Shown one piece after another: positions 51,843 to 61,605 of a stretch of 64,000 nucleotides of DNA. Both the position numbers and the translations under genes were made by a program. The notes below the pieces were generated by a model. It was not told the origin of the DNA and did not search any database. It worked only from the letters and a program-made list of their open reading frames with translations. Position 1 is the first letter of the stretch, and each line of letters begins with the position of its first letter. This DNA comes from Vanrija pseudolonga (taxonomy: Eukaryota; Basidiomycota; Tremellomycetes; Trichosporonales; Trichosporonaceae), in contig NC_085852.1 of assembly GCF_020906515.1 (NCBI RefSeq), positions 62,001-126,000 on the forward strand, written 5' to 3'.

Positions 51843-52769
51843 ATGGCAGTGCTCGACCACTCAGCCCACCCCGGCATCATCGACCTCATCATCCGAGTCG
51901 CGCCGCTCCCTTCACTCCTAGCGTTGCGGCTCACCTCCAAGTCCTTCCGCGACCTGGTGGGCCGGCGTCTCTTCACCCATGTCGAGCTACAGCACCCCGA
52001 AGGCGGCGAGCTGTCCCTCCACACAGTAGGACAGACACCGCACCGGCTCCCATTCAAGCCTCAACTGGTACGCATCGTGGACCAGGCCTATGAGACACCA
52101 TACCCCCGCCCCCCGCACCCATACGCACCCTTCACCAGCCTGCGCACGCTCCGCCGTCGCGGCGACGCGATCACAGCCGACGACGCGAGCCTCTTCCCGC
52201 AGGTCGACACGCTAGTCGACTTCATCCACCTGGCACGGTATCGCCAGGCAGACAGGTACAACCAGTACGCCGACTACGAGGGCTGCGAGGCCGATGCCGC
52301 CCGCGAGGACTTTGTGCCCGGCGTCTACCCGCTCGTCTGTGCCGGGCCACGCGACTACCCCCCCTCGCTGAGACGGTACGTGCTGCACGTGCACCACGAC
52401 AAGGGTCTGTGGATGATCCCGTCGGCCTTCCACCAGGTGCTGTACAACCTCTTGACGCGACGCTCGCGAAAGCGCCTTGCGCCGCCAGTTCGTGACGCGG
52501 TGCTGGTGTTACATCGCTCCCCAGCTCATCCGGTCGCCGGCTGCCGCCTGGCGGACGCGCTCGAGGCCGCGGTTAACGTTGTCCTGGAGCGATGGCCTGC
52601 TGAAGCTGCCTTTACGCTGGTGGGCTTCAACCCTGAAGCCGCGGACGCCGGGACAAGCGCGGTCCAGAGGAGGCCGACGACAACGTGCCTTGACTTCGAT
52701 GAGTGGTTGCGCACGCTGGGTGAGCGGCGATGCATCGAGGGAGAGTGGCCTGCGGGCTGTCTCGTATGA
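51843..52769 (+). CDS. array member 26: F-box-like protein
   Basis: Single exon, 308 residues. The ATG precedes MAVLDHSAHPGIIDLII; F-box-like segment ~3-44 (LRLTSKSFRDLVGRRLFTHVEL). Blocks: LPFKPQLVRIVDQ, LRTLRRRG, DTLVDFIHL, RRYVLHVHHDKGL, DAVLVLHRSPAHPVAG, FTLVGFNPEA, TCLDFDEWLRTLGERRCIEGEW. The HVELQHPEGGELSL stretch after the F-box is nearly repeated in member 27 (HVELDNLEGGEVCL), and the VLHRSPAHP phrase is shared in part with members 25 and 27. Ends two residues after the last block. Confidence 0.83.
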   Translation: MAVLDHSAHPGIIDLIIRVAPLPSLLALRLTSKSFRDLVGRRLFTHVELQHPEGGELSLHTVGQTPHRLPFKPQLVRIVDQAYETPYPRPPHPYAPFTSLRTLRRRGDAITADDASLFPQVDTLVDFIHLARYRQADRYNQYADYEGCEADAAREDFVPGVYPLVCAGPRDYPPSLRRYVLHVHHDKGLWMIPSAFHQVLYNLLTRRSRKRLAPPVRDAVLVLHRSPAHPVAGCRLADALEAAVNVVLERWPAEAAFTLVGFNPEAADAGTSAVQRRPTTTCLDFDEWLRTLGERRCIEGEWPAGCLV

Positions 52770-52952
52770 GGCTCTGCCCCTTGTATACAGGAATAGCACA
52801 GACAGTGGGGGTGGACAACAACAGGAGCCAAGACGTCGCGGTGGACAAATCAGGCGCGTGCAACCCTATTAAGCCCCATGACCCCCATTCAGTATATTTT
52901 CCGGATCTCTCCTCGTTTTCCATCTCACCTCCTCATCACCCACCCACCCACC

Positions 52953-54002
52953 ATGACGTCGCTAGACCACACGGCCTACCCCAACATCATCGACACCATC
53001 ATCAATGCCGCGCCTCTCGCGACACTCCTAGCTCTCCGTGGCACCTGCAGAACCTTCCGCGACCGCATCGACAGACACATGTTTTACCACGTCGAGCTCG
53101 ACAACCTCGAGGGCGGCGAGGTCTGCCTCGTCACTGCCAACACTGCCTTCCAGCCCACGCCTACCCGGCATCTCCCGTTCCGCGCTTCGCGCGTCCGTGT
53201 CGCCGATCAGGTATCCCAGACGCCCGCGCCGGTAATCACCCACAACCCCTTTACCGCGTTCACGAAACTGCACACCCTCCGACGCCGCGAGTACAGCGTC
53301 TGGGCCGACGACGCGTTCTGCTTCACCGAGGTGAAGACGCTGGTCGACTTCATCGATATCAAGATATATATTCCTGACCATGAGCTTTCGACAAAACTCA
53401 TGGCCGACTGCATCCGCCGAAACGAAATCGAACGACTCCGCTGCTTATCTGGGTCCACCGCCCCGGTCATCCCGAAGCTCTACTCCACAGGGGAACGTCC
53501 TACAGGGACGATCGTCCAGTGCCCACCGCCCAAGATGCGGCGGTACGTCATGCACGTGCGCCACGACAAGGCGGAGGAGTCGCTGCCGTCGAGATTCGGG
53601 CAGATAATCTACCGTCGCCTGGGCTCGCATGCGCGTGCGCGCGGCATTGTGATCGCAGAGTTTGTGGTCGTGTTCCATCGGTCACTGGCTCCTCCGCACG
53701 ACGCGACACGACTGTCAGACCAGATTGAGAATTTCATCAACTGGATCGTCAGTAGCGACGAGATGGAGAGGGACTTTAGGCCGGTGAAGACGCCGTTCAT
53801 GCGGAAGACGGGGTTCACGCTGGAGACAGCGTACACGATTGAGACGGAGTTCACGCTCGTGGGTTTCAACACCACTCCTGGCGAGCACAGCCCGGTCCGT
53901 GCCCTGCGGAGTACCCGGTGCTTGACGATGGAACAGTGGTTGGACACCTTGGGCGACCGTCGCGAGATTGAGGGGACGTGGGGCGGCCCCTCAGTGTACT
54001 GA
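52953..54002 (+). CDS. array member 27: F-box-like protein
   Basis: Single exon, 349 residues. The ATG before MTSLDHTAYPNIIDTII is preferred over an in-frame ATG at 52878, because the extra 25 residues are not conserved and look like a translated leader. F-box-like segment ~4-44 (LRGTCRTFRDRIDRHMF). Blocks: LPFRASRVRVADQ, LHTLRRRE, KTLVDFIDI, RRYVMHVRHDKA, EFVVVFHRSLAPP, FTLVGFNTTPGE, RCLTMEQWLDTLGDRREIEGTW. A run of short repeats (TGFTLETAYTIETEFTLV) before the VGF block looks like local slippage or a small duplication. Confidence 0.83.
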   Translation: MTSLDHTAYPNIIDTIINAAPLATLLALRGTCRTFRDRIDRHMFYHVELDNLEGGEVCLVTANTAFQPTPTRHLPFRASRVRVADQVSQTPAPVITHNPFTAFTKLHTLRRREYSVWADDAFCFTEVKTLVDFIDIKIYIPDHELSTKLMADCIRRNEIERLRCLSGSTAPVIPKLYSTGERPTGTIVQCPPPKMRRYVMHVRHDKAEESLPSRFGQIIYRRLGSHARARGIVIAEFVVVFHRSLAPPHDATRLSDQIENFINWIVSSDEMERDFRPVKTPFMRKTGFTLETAYTIETEFTLVGFNTTPGEHSPVRALRSTRCLTMEQWLDTLGDRREIEGTWGGPSVY

Positions 54003-54329
54003 AGGCCATCGACTTGCAGCCTCTCCCAGCAGACATCCTCGGCGACAGTGGATTCAAGGTCAACGAAGTTGAGGATCCAGGTTCAATTCCATCGGAGCGT
54101 TCCCCAGGCTGGATCTTGCATTCCATCTACATCTCCCTCACAACGAGGCACTTGCAAGGTACTATGCGATTCCCAGCAAGGTGAGGCAGTGCTTCCCGCC
54201 TGTGTCCCCGTGACATGTATGCGACCAGCGAGCGTTAGCGCAACGTGCCTGTCTTTGGTGGTACAAAAGCACCTCGACAACAAAGTCAACATTCCCACCA
54301 CCACCACCACCACCTCCATTACCATCACC
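54003..54329. other. intergenic before member 28
   Basis: No gene seen. Contains tRNA-like A/B-box strings near 54041-54090 that do not fold (see rejected items), and an (ACC)n run at ~54296-54314 just before the ATG. Confidence 0.4.
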
Positions 54330-55400
54330 ATGGCACTCGACCACACGGCCCATCCCGACGTTATTGACACGATCGTGGCGTCTTCGGCAGCCGACACGCT
54401 CTTCGCCGTGCGCGCCACATCCAAGGGGCTTAGGGATACAGCAGACCGCGTGCTGCTCTCGCACGTCGAGCTGCGGCTCCGCCGCGACCCCGGCCGGCTG
54501 GAGATTGTCGGGCTCGACGGCCGACCGTTGCCTTCGCGGCCAGAGCTCGTCACCGTCGCCGACTTGACCACGTTTGAGAAGTGGTACGGTGTCGACGACG
54601 ACGCCGAAGGTGCTGGGCAAGGCGATGCCGACGACGAGGGCGGCGACGACTTGGGAGTCGGGAACACGGACCCCGTCCTCACGGCACACACTATCGCGTC
54701 CTTCTCCGCCCTCTGCACCCTCCGCCGCATGGGCGACGGCGTCATATCCCACTTTGCCAACAGTGCCATCTTCCTGCAGGTCGACACCCTCGTCGACTTT
54801 TACGACATGCACGACTATCCCGCTTCGCACGCAGGCCACCAGCACTGGTTCAACCTCCCCGAGATCAACCACCCGTGCCACAATATGCGGCGGTACGTGC
54901 TCCATATTCGCATTGACGAGGCGTCGATGAGCGCAGACGACAATGTTGAAGCGCTGTTCCAGGAGGTGCGCGCAGTGGAAGACATGTACAAGACCCTGCG
55001 GGACGCCGTGTTCGTCATCCACCCGCCAGCACGTCCGACGCCCGACGCGATAATGTCAACCATCCTGGCAGCCATGTCCTACAGCAACGAATTGTACACC
55101 ATGATGGCTGACGCGGGGACTACGGAGCCGCTGAGCATCACGTTCGTCGGGCTTGAAACGATCGAGGCACTGCAGCCGTCTCCGGCGCCAGTGGGCGAGG
55201 AGGCTGAGCGGCTCCAGGGGACGATGGGTATCTTGCGCCACTGGAAGGACGTGGCGGCCGCTGGCGGGTTCGAGTGTATCAGGGTGCTGGATGACGACGA
55301 TCCCAAGCCGAGCATGCGCTTCGTGAGTATGGACGACTGGCTCGCCGAGCTGGGCGATAGGCGCGAGATTGAGGGCGAGTGGGTCGGGCGTAGAGGGTAG
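54330..55400 (+). CDS. array member 28: F-box-like protein with acidic insert
   Basis: Single exon, 356 residues. F-box-like segment ~3-45 (LDHTAHPDVIDTIVASSAAD, VRATSKGLRDTADRVLLSHVEL). Blocks: LPSRPELVTVADL, LCTLRRMG, DTLVDFYDM, RRYVLHIRIDEAS, DAVFVIHPPARPTPDA, ITFVGLETIEAL, RFVSMDDWLAELGDRREIEGEW. An Asp/Glu/Gly-rich insert (DDDAEGAGQGDADDEGGDD, ~91-109) lies before the LRR-like block. The HPP and SMDDW wording places it with members 24 and 29 to 33. The frame is open upstream of the ATG, but that part shows no family resemblance. Confidence 0.83.
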   Translation: MALDHTAHPDVIDTIVASSAADTLFAVRATSKGLRDTADRVLLSHVELRLRRDPGRLEIVGLDGRPLPSRPELVTVADLTTFEKWYGVDDDAEGAGQGDADDEGGDDLGVGNTDPVLTAHTIASFSALCTLRRMGDGVISHFANSAIFLQVDTLVDFYDMHDYPASHAGHQHWFNLPEINHPCHNMRRYVLHIRIDEASMSADDNVEALFQEVRAVEDMYKTLRDAVFVIHPPARPTPDAIMSTILAAMSYSNELYTMMADAGTTEPLSITFVGLETIEALQPSPAPVGEEAERLQGTMGILRHWKDVAAAGGFECIRVLDDDDPKPSMRFVSMDDWLAELGDRREIEGEWVGRRG

Positions 55401-55613
55401 CCTCACCAACGCGCATCGTCGTCGCGTAGTAATGCATGCGCTGTTTGTGGTTTGTCCCATCGGCCTCGGCCGTGCTCGTAGTTCGACGCGGTCTGCAGAC
55501 GTGTCGACCGACGTGGCAGAGGGCATTGATGGCCGCGACTCCGTCGAGGTCGTTTCAATACATAAGGGCAGCTGCCACTCCCACCGCCAACCCCTCAACC
55601 TCACCTTGTCACC

Positions 55614-56576
55614 ATGCCCGCCGTGATCGACCACACCACGTTCCCGCATCTCATCGGCGCCATCTTCGCATCAGCCCAGCCCGCCTCACTCGTGGTCTTG
55701 CGGTGCGCATGCCGCAGCTTCAAGGCCCGGGCCGACGCGCTCCTCCTCCTCGCTCCTGTTGAGATCGCGCGCCGCGGCTGGAAGAAGGGCGGTGTCGGCG
55801 TGCGATGTACCACGACGGGGGAGTGGATCCCTCTTGCGCGGGTGGACATACTCACGGCTGACCTCCAACACGATGCGCCCCGTTCGCTCGACGGCTTCAC
55901 CTCGCTGCGTACCTTGCGCCGTGTCGGCTCGGCAGTGACGGACTCGTCCCTTGACCCCGTTCCCGGCGTACGCACCCTCGTCGACTTCTACGACTTGCAC
56001 GCGCTTCCGCAGTCGGACCCCGAAGGCTATTCAAAGCTTTTGCTCCCCTTTTCCAGCTTGGAGCGGTACGTCGTCCACTTGCGGGCCGACAAGGACTCGA
56101 TGAGCCGCGGCCGCATGTCAGACATGGGGACACTTCTCAGGCCCCATGACCTCGTGGTCGTTCTTCATGCCCCCCAGCACGCAACGCGGCAGGCCCTCCA
56201 CACCATCCTGGACGCAACATATGTGTTTAGGAAGCGATCCGAGTTTCGGTCTCCATTCGGTCGTCCGCGGCTCACGGTCGTGGGATTTGCCGACCTCGAA
56301 CGCCAGCTCGATGCGAGACAGCCCTCGTCCGCGTCAGAGGAGGAAGAAGATCTCGTCTCGCTGGTGAGTTACTTCAGAGAGTGGAGGCAGCTGGTGGAGG
56401 ACTTCCCAACTTGCCCTGGGTTCTACCAGCCGGTGCGGTTCGTCTCCATGGCCCAGTGGCTCGACGAGCTGGGCGATGACCGCCGCGGCATCGAGGGCGT
56501 CTGGGTGGGTCCTGGGGCGCGCGTGGGTGCGCGGTCGGGGGGCATGCGGAGCTGGATGTCGTGGCGGCCGTGGTGA
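55614..56576 (+). CDS. array member 29: F-box-like protein
   Basis: Single exon, 320 residues. F-box-like segment ~3-45 (IDHTTFPHLIGAIFASAQPASL, given in part; LRCACRSFKARADALLLL). Blocks: IPLARVDILTADL, LRTLRRVG, RTLVDFYDL, ERYVVHLRADKDS, DLVVVLHAPQ, LTVVGFADLERQ, RFVSMAQWLDELGDDRRGIEGVW. The C-terminus runs on as GPGARVGARSGGMRSWMSWRPW after the point where relatives stop, a short Gly/Arg extension. A shared ~RADKDSMSRGRMSDMGTLL stretch follows the YVVHL strand. Closest to member 30. Confidence 0.82.
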   Translation: MPAVIDHTTFPHLIGAIFASAQPASLVVLRCACRSFKARADALLLLAPVEIARRGWKKGGVGVRCTTTGEWIPLARVDILTADLQHDAPRSLDGFTSLRTLRRVGSAVTDSSLDPVPGVRTLVDFYDLHALPQSDPEGYSKLLLPFSSLERYVVHLRADKDSMSRGRMSDMGTLLRPHDLVVVLHAPQHATRQALHTILDATYVFRKRSEFRSPFGRPRLTVVGFADLERQLDARQPSSASEEEEDLVSLVSYFREWRQLVEDFPTCPGFYQPVRFVSMAQWLDELGDDRRGIEGVWVGPGARVGARSGGMRSWMSWRPW

Positions 56577-56912
56577 AGACTGTACAGGTGATGGCTTGGA
56601 CGCCGCGCGGCCTCGGCGCGCGCCAAGTGGGCTGCGTGCCCGGCCCCCACCCACCAGTTGCCACGGCGACAGGTCAACGCGACACGAGCCCCGCTGTACC
56701 ACTTTGTACACTCCATGCACAGTGCCAAGCATCGCGTCGATCCCAGGCGGATCTCTGCCCGTCGGTCGGCACGGGCAACAAGCGCCGCGTCCATCGTCGG
56801 TGGCTGTTGTCGCCCCGGGGTTAGACGAGGTGGATGATGTCATGCTCGCCACTAAGGAGAACAAAAGATCCAAGGCAGCTCACAACTTCTCTGTCCCATC
56901 GCACCGTATACC
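56577..56912. other. intergenic before member 30
   Basis: No gene seen in ~335 bases; no clear TATA or repeat. Confidence 0.38.
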
Positions 56913-57825
56913 ATGACAGGAGTACTCGACTACACGGCCTTCCCAGGCATAATCGACAGCATCATCGCCTTCGCGCCGGTCGCCTCCCTCATCTCGCTGC
57001 GGGGCACGTCGCGCGCGTTCCGCGACCGCGTGGACGGGCTGCTCCTGCCGCACGTGGCCCTCGAGCTCGGCGCCGACAGCGACATCCACCTCGTGTCCGC
57101 AGGCAGGGGGCCGCGGACGGCACTGCCGTACCGCCCGGAGAAGGTGCTCACCGCCGACCTGCGCGTGAGCGACCCCTCGGCAAGGCTGGACGGCTTCAGC
57201 GCCCTGCGCACGCTGCGGCGCGTTGGGGCGGGCGTCGTCGCTGACCTCGGCGACGTGCCGCAGGTCACTACGCTCGTCGACTTCTACGACCTGCGCGAAG
57301 TCCGCCCGGGGCAAGGGTACGGCGGCGGGCTGCCGTCCCTCGCGTACCCCTTCCCCGGGCTACAGCGCTACGTGCTCCACCTGCGCGTCGACGCGCACTC
57401 GCGCCCCCTCGACGACCTGCACGACCTGTTCCCCCGCGCAAGGCCGTACGAGCACTACGAGCGCTTTGGCGAGCTTGTCGTGGTGATGCACGTGCCTGAG
57501 GTGCCGAGCATCGTGGCCGCACACACCACGATCGCAGCAGCGGGCTGCCTTGTCGTCGACGCGGTGTATCGCCTGGCCGGCGCGCCATCGCTCACCGTCG
57601 TCGGGTTCGACGAGCTCGCGTCCGTCGAGCTGCCCGACGCTGACGGCCGCGAGCGCCTGGACGACATGGTCGAGCTCATCCGCGACATGCAGTCGGCAGT
57701 GCAGTACGACTGGCCCATCTTCCACGCCGAGCACGAGCCGCGCACGCGGTTTGTCGGCATGGACGCGTGGCTCGACGAGCTGGGCGAGCGGCGGGAAATG
57801 GAAGGGGGTCTGGGTGGGGCGGTAG
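56913..57825 (+). CDS. array member 30: F-box-like protein, one-base shift at the end
   Basis: Expected product ~303 residues. F-box-like segment ~4-44 (LDYTAFPGIIDSIIAFAPVASL, given in part; RGTSRAFRDRVDGLLL). Blocks: LPYRPEKVLTADL, LRTLRRVG, TTLVDFYDL, QRYVLHLRVDAHS, ELVVVMHVPEVP, LTVVGFDELASV, RFVGMDAWLDELGERREMEG. In the G5 run at 57804-57808 there is one base too many: one fewer gives EGVWVGR and a stop at 57823-57825, as in relatives. As read, the frame runs on to 57992, across the end of member 31 on the other strand, adding ~56 Arg/Pro-rich residues. A real shift or a sequence error. Confidence 0.8.
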
Positions 57826-57867
57826 CCCATGACGATGCAGCTTCTCACTACATACATGCATATACTT

Positions 57868-58713
57868 CTACTTGTACCCCACGCCAGGCCACACGCCTTC
57901 GACCTCGCGCCGTGCCCCAAGCTCGGCCCACCACTCCTCGCGGCTCAGCCAGCGCGTGGAGGCGTCCTGCACGTCGGCAGCGGCGTCACTAAACCGCAAC
58001 GTGACTGTATAGAACTGGCGCACGAGTGTCTTCAGCTTCTGCAGCCCATAGCCCTCGGGAAGTGCGTCCTCGACGCCGACGATGGTCAGACTACCCTCGC
58101 GGTGCGCGTGTAGTCCAAACTCGGTGATGACGCGCACGGGCGCGTGCTCTGGCGGATATCGCGACGGCCAGAAGACGAGGACGTACTCGCGTGCGCGCTG
58201 CCGCTGAACCCTGGTGCGTATCTCCGCGCGCCGCCCGTCGCTCGTCGGCGCAACGTGCGCGACGTACCGGCTGCATTCGCCTGGGGCACACAGCACGCCA
58301 GCTGCCCCGCCGGTAGCTTCGTCCACTGTGAGGAAGTCGACTGCCGTCGGCGCGCGCCACGACGAGGGTATCTCCGCCGCGAGGTGCATGCCCGAGCCGA
58401 AGCGCCGTACAGTCCGGAGCGAAGTAAACTCGGCCTTCTGTGCCGAGGTCGGCTCGAGGGTCGTCGCGATGTCGAGTATGTGGACCAGGTGCGGGAGGTA
58501 GGGCAGTTCCGCGCCGCTGGCCGAGCGCAGCGCGAGCTGTACCCCCGTCGCGGTGGCGCGGGTGACGAGCACGGCGTGGGTGAAGAGCTGCGTGTCGACG
58601 CGCGACTTGTACGCTGACGCCGTGGCGCGGAAGCTCAGGAGCGCGCTGACGCTGCTGTGCGCGAGGACGTCGTCCAAGATGCTGGGGTACGCTGTGTGGT
58701 CAATGATGAGCAT
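57868..58713 (-). CDS. array member 31: F-box-like protein, minus strand
   Basis: Minus strand, single exon, 281 residues; convergent with member 30, only ~42 bases from its expected stop. F-box-like segment ~3-43 (IIDHTAYPSILDDVLAHSSVSALL, given in part; RATASAYKSRVDTQLF). Blocks: LPYLPHLVHILDI, LRTVRRFG, TAVDFLTVD, SRYVAHVAP, EYVLVFWPSRYPP, LTIVGVEDALPEG, RWLSREEWWAELGARREVEGVW. It ends GVGYK. The wording of the end (WWAELG) is nearer to members 12 to 17 than to its neighbours, so this copy may have been placed here by rearrangement. Confidence 0.83.
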   Translation of the reverse strand: MLIIDHTAYPSILDDVLAHSSVSALLSFRATASAYKSRVDTQLFTHAVLVTRATATGVQLALRSASGAELPYLPHLVHILDIATTLEPTSAQKAEFTSLRTVRRFGSGMHLAAEIPSSWRAPTAVDFLTVDEATGGAAGVLCAPGECSRYVAHVAPTSDGRRAEIRTRVQRQRAREYVLVFWPSRYPPEHAPVRVITEFGLHAHREGSLTIVGVEDALPEGYGLQKLKTLVRQFYTVTLRFSDAAADVQDASTRWLSREEWWAELGARREVEGVWPGVGYK

Positions 58714-58995
58714 GATGGCGGTGTGGGCAGTGCATACATGCAGCTGTGGAGCTGTTGGGGGGTTTGTTTGTGTTGTGGTGCGCGCGATGCAGCGATGGCG
58801 ACGACGACCGGCGGTGGCGGGGTGAGGACGCGCCGGTCACGTCATTGGCGGGGTCGCCGTCGCGGTGAGCACTCGGAATGCCGCGACGAGGTGAGGCATT
58901 TAGCCCAGCGCAGCGCCGAGGCCTCGGAGTAGGGCGGTCATTACATGGGGGATATCGTACAGAGGCAAGGTACATCCTCTGCATGCATGCGGCGG

Positions 58996-60003
58996 TCACG
59001 GGGCAAGGGCTCTCCGCTCAACCCACGCGCCGTCGACCTCGCTCTGCTCGCCCAGCTCGTCCAGCCACGCGGCCATACTCAAGAACCGCGTGTGGGAATC
59101 CGCCTTGTCCATGAGCCAGTCGGTGTCCTGCTCTCGCCGCGTGGCGATGAAGCTCGCCCCATCGTGCCCGATGCCCTCGAGCCCGACGACGGTCAGCGTC
59201 ATGCCCTTCCACTCCTGCAGGCCCTCGAGCACGCCGAGCCGGGCGACATCCAGCGCCGTCTGGAACGTCATCGCGCGCTTGTCTTCCACGAGCGGGGGGT
59301 GCACCACCACGACCATGTCGAATGGGCTGGCGCGGACGCGCGCGAAGAAGTGCGGGCAGTTGCTCGGCTCGGTCGACTCGTCGTCGAGGCGGATATGGGC
59401 AATGTACTTGCGCTGACTGCACGGCAGGTCCCTCATCTCCAGCCGCTTGATGTGCCCGCCGTCCCGCTCCTGGTACTTTTCCACATCGCCGACATATGCG
59501 TTGTCGTCGTTCTCCTCCCATATGCCCCCCTCGTCGAGGTCGTAGTCCGACTGGCGTCAGCGGACTCCAAGGGGTACACGCACCGCGTCGCACAGCTCGC
59601 GCGGATACTTGTGCAGGTTGATGTAGTCGATCCACACGCCGGCAGAAGGCAGCCAGTCGGGCGAGAGGATCGCGTCGCCGACCCGTCGCAAGGCTTGGAG
59701 GGCAGTGAGCCCGCCCTGGGCGTCGCGCGAGATGGCGTCCTTCTCCCACGGCGTGAACTGGCGTAGGTCGGCGACGCGTACCAGCTCCGGTCGGAGGGGC
59801 AGCGCGCGCCGAGCGCAATCAGGCGAGAAGAGACGCAGTGCCCCCTCGGGGGCGGGGGCGATCTCGACATGTCGCAGGAGCGACGCGTCGGCGCGATCCC
59901 GGAACTCGCGTGACGCTGCGCGCAGGGCGAACAGCGCGTCTACGCCGCTCGCGGCCACGATGCGGTCGATGATGCCTGGGTAGGCTGTGCGGCTGATGGA
60001 CAT
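58996..60003 (-). CDS. array member 32: F-box-like protein with internal intron, minus strand
   Basis: Minus strand; exons 60003-59584 and 59550-58996, 324 residues. F-box-like segment ~2-43 (ISRTAYPGIIDRIVAAS, LRAASREFRDRADASLL). Blocks: LPLRPELVRVADL, LQALRRVG, VWIDYINLHKYP. A 33-base intron follows (GTGCGT...GCTGACGCCAG), phase 0, and unspliced reading would stop. Exon 2: RKYIAHIRLDDES, DMVVVVHPPLVED, LTVVGLEGIGHDG, RFLSMAAWLDELGEQSEVDGAW. The intron position right after the VDF-like block is shared with member 33 only. Ends VERRALAP. Confidence 0.82.
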
Positions 60004-60210
60004 GTTTGGGGGGGTTGCGGAAGAGGTGGGCCGAGGGGTTGTCACTCAAATATGACGCGTCGGTGTCGCGCGACGGGGAGCGGGGAGGGGGTGTCGGCTA
60101 TGAAACGCGGGCTCACGAGTCGTCTTCAACAACATGTCATCTCGGAGTCAATGGAGAGTGCACTCATGCATGGCGGCCCGGGTGTAGCCGCGTCGTCGCC
60201 AATCTGCCTA

Positions 60211-61216
60211 TCACCTTCCCCGTGGTGTCTTCGCGGGCTCCTGCCTCGGCTTGGCGGCACTCTCGCGGCCGGCCCACTCGGTGACCAGCTCCCGTGTCTC
60301 CGTGTCCAGCTCCCCTTTCCACTCGCGCATGCTTACGAACCGGGGCAGCAACAGGGTATTGAAGTCCTCACAATCACTGAGTATGCTGCCCCTAAATCCT
60401 GTGTTCCGATCCACAGCGCCGATGTCGTCGAAGGTCACCACCGTGAACCATGCCGGCGAGAACCTGGAGACCCAGTAAAAGGGGTCACACGCGGCCATCG
60501 CTGCTCGCCAAGTAAGGCTGATTTGCTCCGGCACGGCAGGCGGATGAATGACCAAGACCACATCGAGCGTGTATTCACCGGTGACAGGCAGGCTGGACCC
60601 TCCTCCTCCGAACGGGAAGAACTGGAACAAGTGTCTTGGCTCAGTCGATAACTTGTCGAGGCGGATGTGGACGATGTACCGACGCATACAGTGTCTCAGC
60701 CGTCCGTTGTGGACGCCCGGTAGTTCGCGCATGTTCTGTTCGTCAACTCACACCGGCGACTCTCTCACTCACAGGCATGTCATGCGCCGCGGGGTAGGGA
60801 TGCAAGTCGATAAAGTCGACGAGCGTGTCAGCGTACGTGAAGAGCTTGGCACCACGCGACACGACGCCGTCGCCGATCCGGCGGACGAGCTTGGGCGGGT
60901 GGATCTGCACGTCGCGATCACCGTTGCCCCAATCGACGAGGGGCACGAACGACGTGATGTCCACGACGCGATTAAGCACACGCTTGTAGGGAACGATACG
61001 CGTCGCTGCAGGCGAAGGCAGGCCGGCGCGCGAGATGAGCCGCGCGCGGCGGTCCCGGGGCGCGTAGGACACCTCGAGGTTCGCGAAGATGAGCGCGTCG
61101 GCGCGCTGCCGAAACGCCTGCGATGCGCCGCGTAGTACGAACAATGTGTTGACGTCGCTTGCGGCCACTATGCGGTCTATGAGGTCTGGATGTGCTGTGT
61201 GATCGATTGATAACAT
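60211..61216 (-). CDS. array member 33: F-box-like protein with internal intron, minus strand
   Basis: Minus strand; exons 61216-60773 and 60735-60211, 322 residues. F-box-like segment ~3-45 (IDHTAHPDLIDRIVAAS, LRGASQAFRQRADALIF). Blocks: VVDITSFVP, PKLVRRIG, DTLVDFIDLHPYP, then a 37-base phase-0 intron (GTGAGT...GAACAG). Exon 2: RRYIVHIRLDKLS, DVVLVIHPPAVPE, FTVVTFDDIGAVD, RFVSMREWKGELDTETRELVTEW. The last block has lost GDRREIEG in favour of DTETRELV, and the tail is basic/Pro-rich (AAKPRQEPAKTPRGR). Sister of member 32. Confidence 0.82.
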
Positions 61217-61379
61217 TGTGTATTGGGAGATGTTGACTTCGAGTTGGCAAGGCGACGCACATGAGGTTGTTGGTGGCGGGGAGGTGCCTGATGATAATGG
61301 GTCACACTTGCGCGTCCCCTGCTGCCATGCTGTTCGACGGTCCCCTCGCTGGCATCGTATGGCCCACTCTGACCGCCTT
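61217..61379. other. flank of the minus-strand block
   Basis: Upstream region of member 33; short, with no recognisable signal. Confidence 0.35.
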
Positions 61380-61605
61380 TGCATGCTTACTGGGCCGACA
61401 ACGACTGCCCCCCCCCCCCCCCACCCACTGGCCCTGAGTCTCCCTCCTGTCTCCCAGCTCCTCCAACCACTCGTCCATCGAGAGGGACCCTCTCCGGGCG
61501 ATGTCGGCGCGGGCCTTTCGCATCGCCACCGCGAGACGATGCATCCCATCTTCCGTCCCGGTTGCCGCTGCAGCCGCGAGCTCGAACTCGTCAAAGCCGA
61601 CATAC
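61380..61605 (-). pseudogene. array member 34: 3' fragment, minus strand
   Basis: Minus-strand frame from ~61605 reads YVGFDEFELAAAATGTEDG, a short helix (LAVAMRKARADIARRG), then SLSMDEWLEELGDRRETQGQW. This is exactly the last two blocks of the family, in the style of members 28 to 33. The upstream part (F-box and early blocks) is absent in the next few hundred bases. The C15 run (G15 on this strand) falls at the point where relatives stop. A decayed or truncated copy; no promoter or start. Confidence 0.7.
61408..61422. repeat. C15 homopolymer
   Basis: Fifteen cytosines in a row, the longest homopolymer noticed in the window, at the end of the member 34 fragment. Its length may be unreliable in an assembly. 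Confidence 0.9.

Noticed and set aside
54041-54090. tRNA-like A-box (GGCGACAGTGG) and perfect B-box (GGTTCAATTCC)
   Set aside because: The would-be T stem (CCAGG against CCATC) does not pair and no acceptor stem forms, so it is not a working tRNA; chance or a relic.
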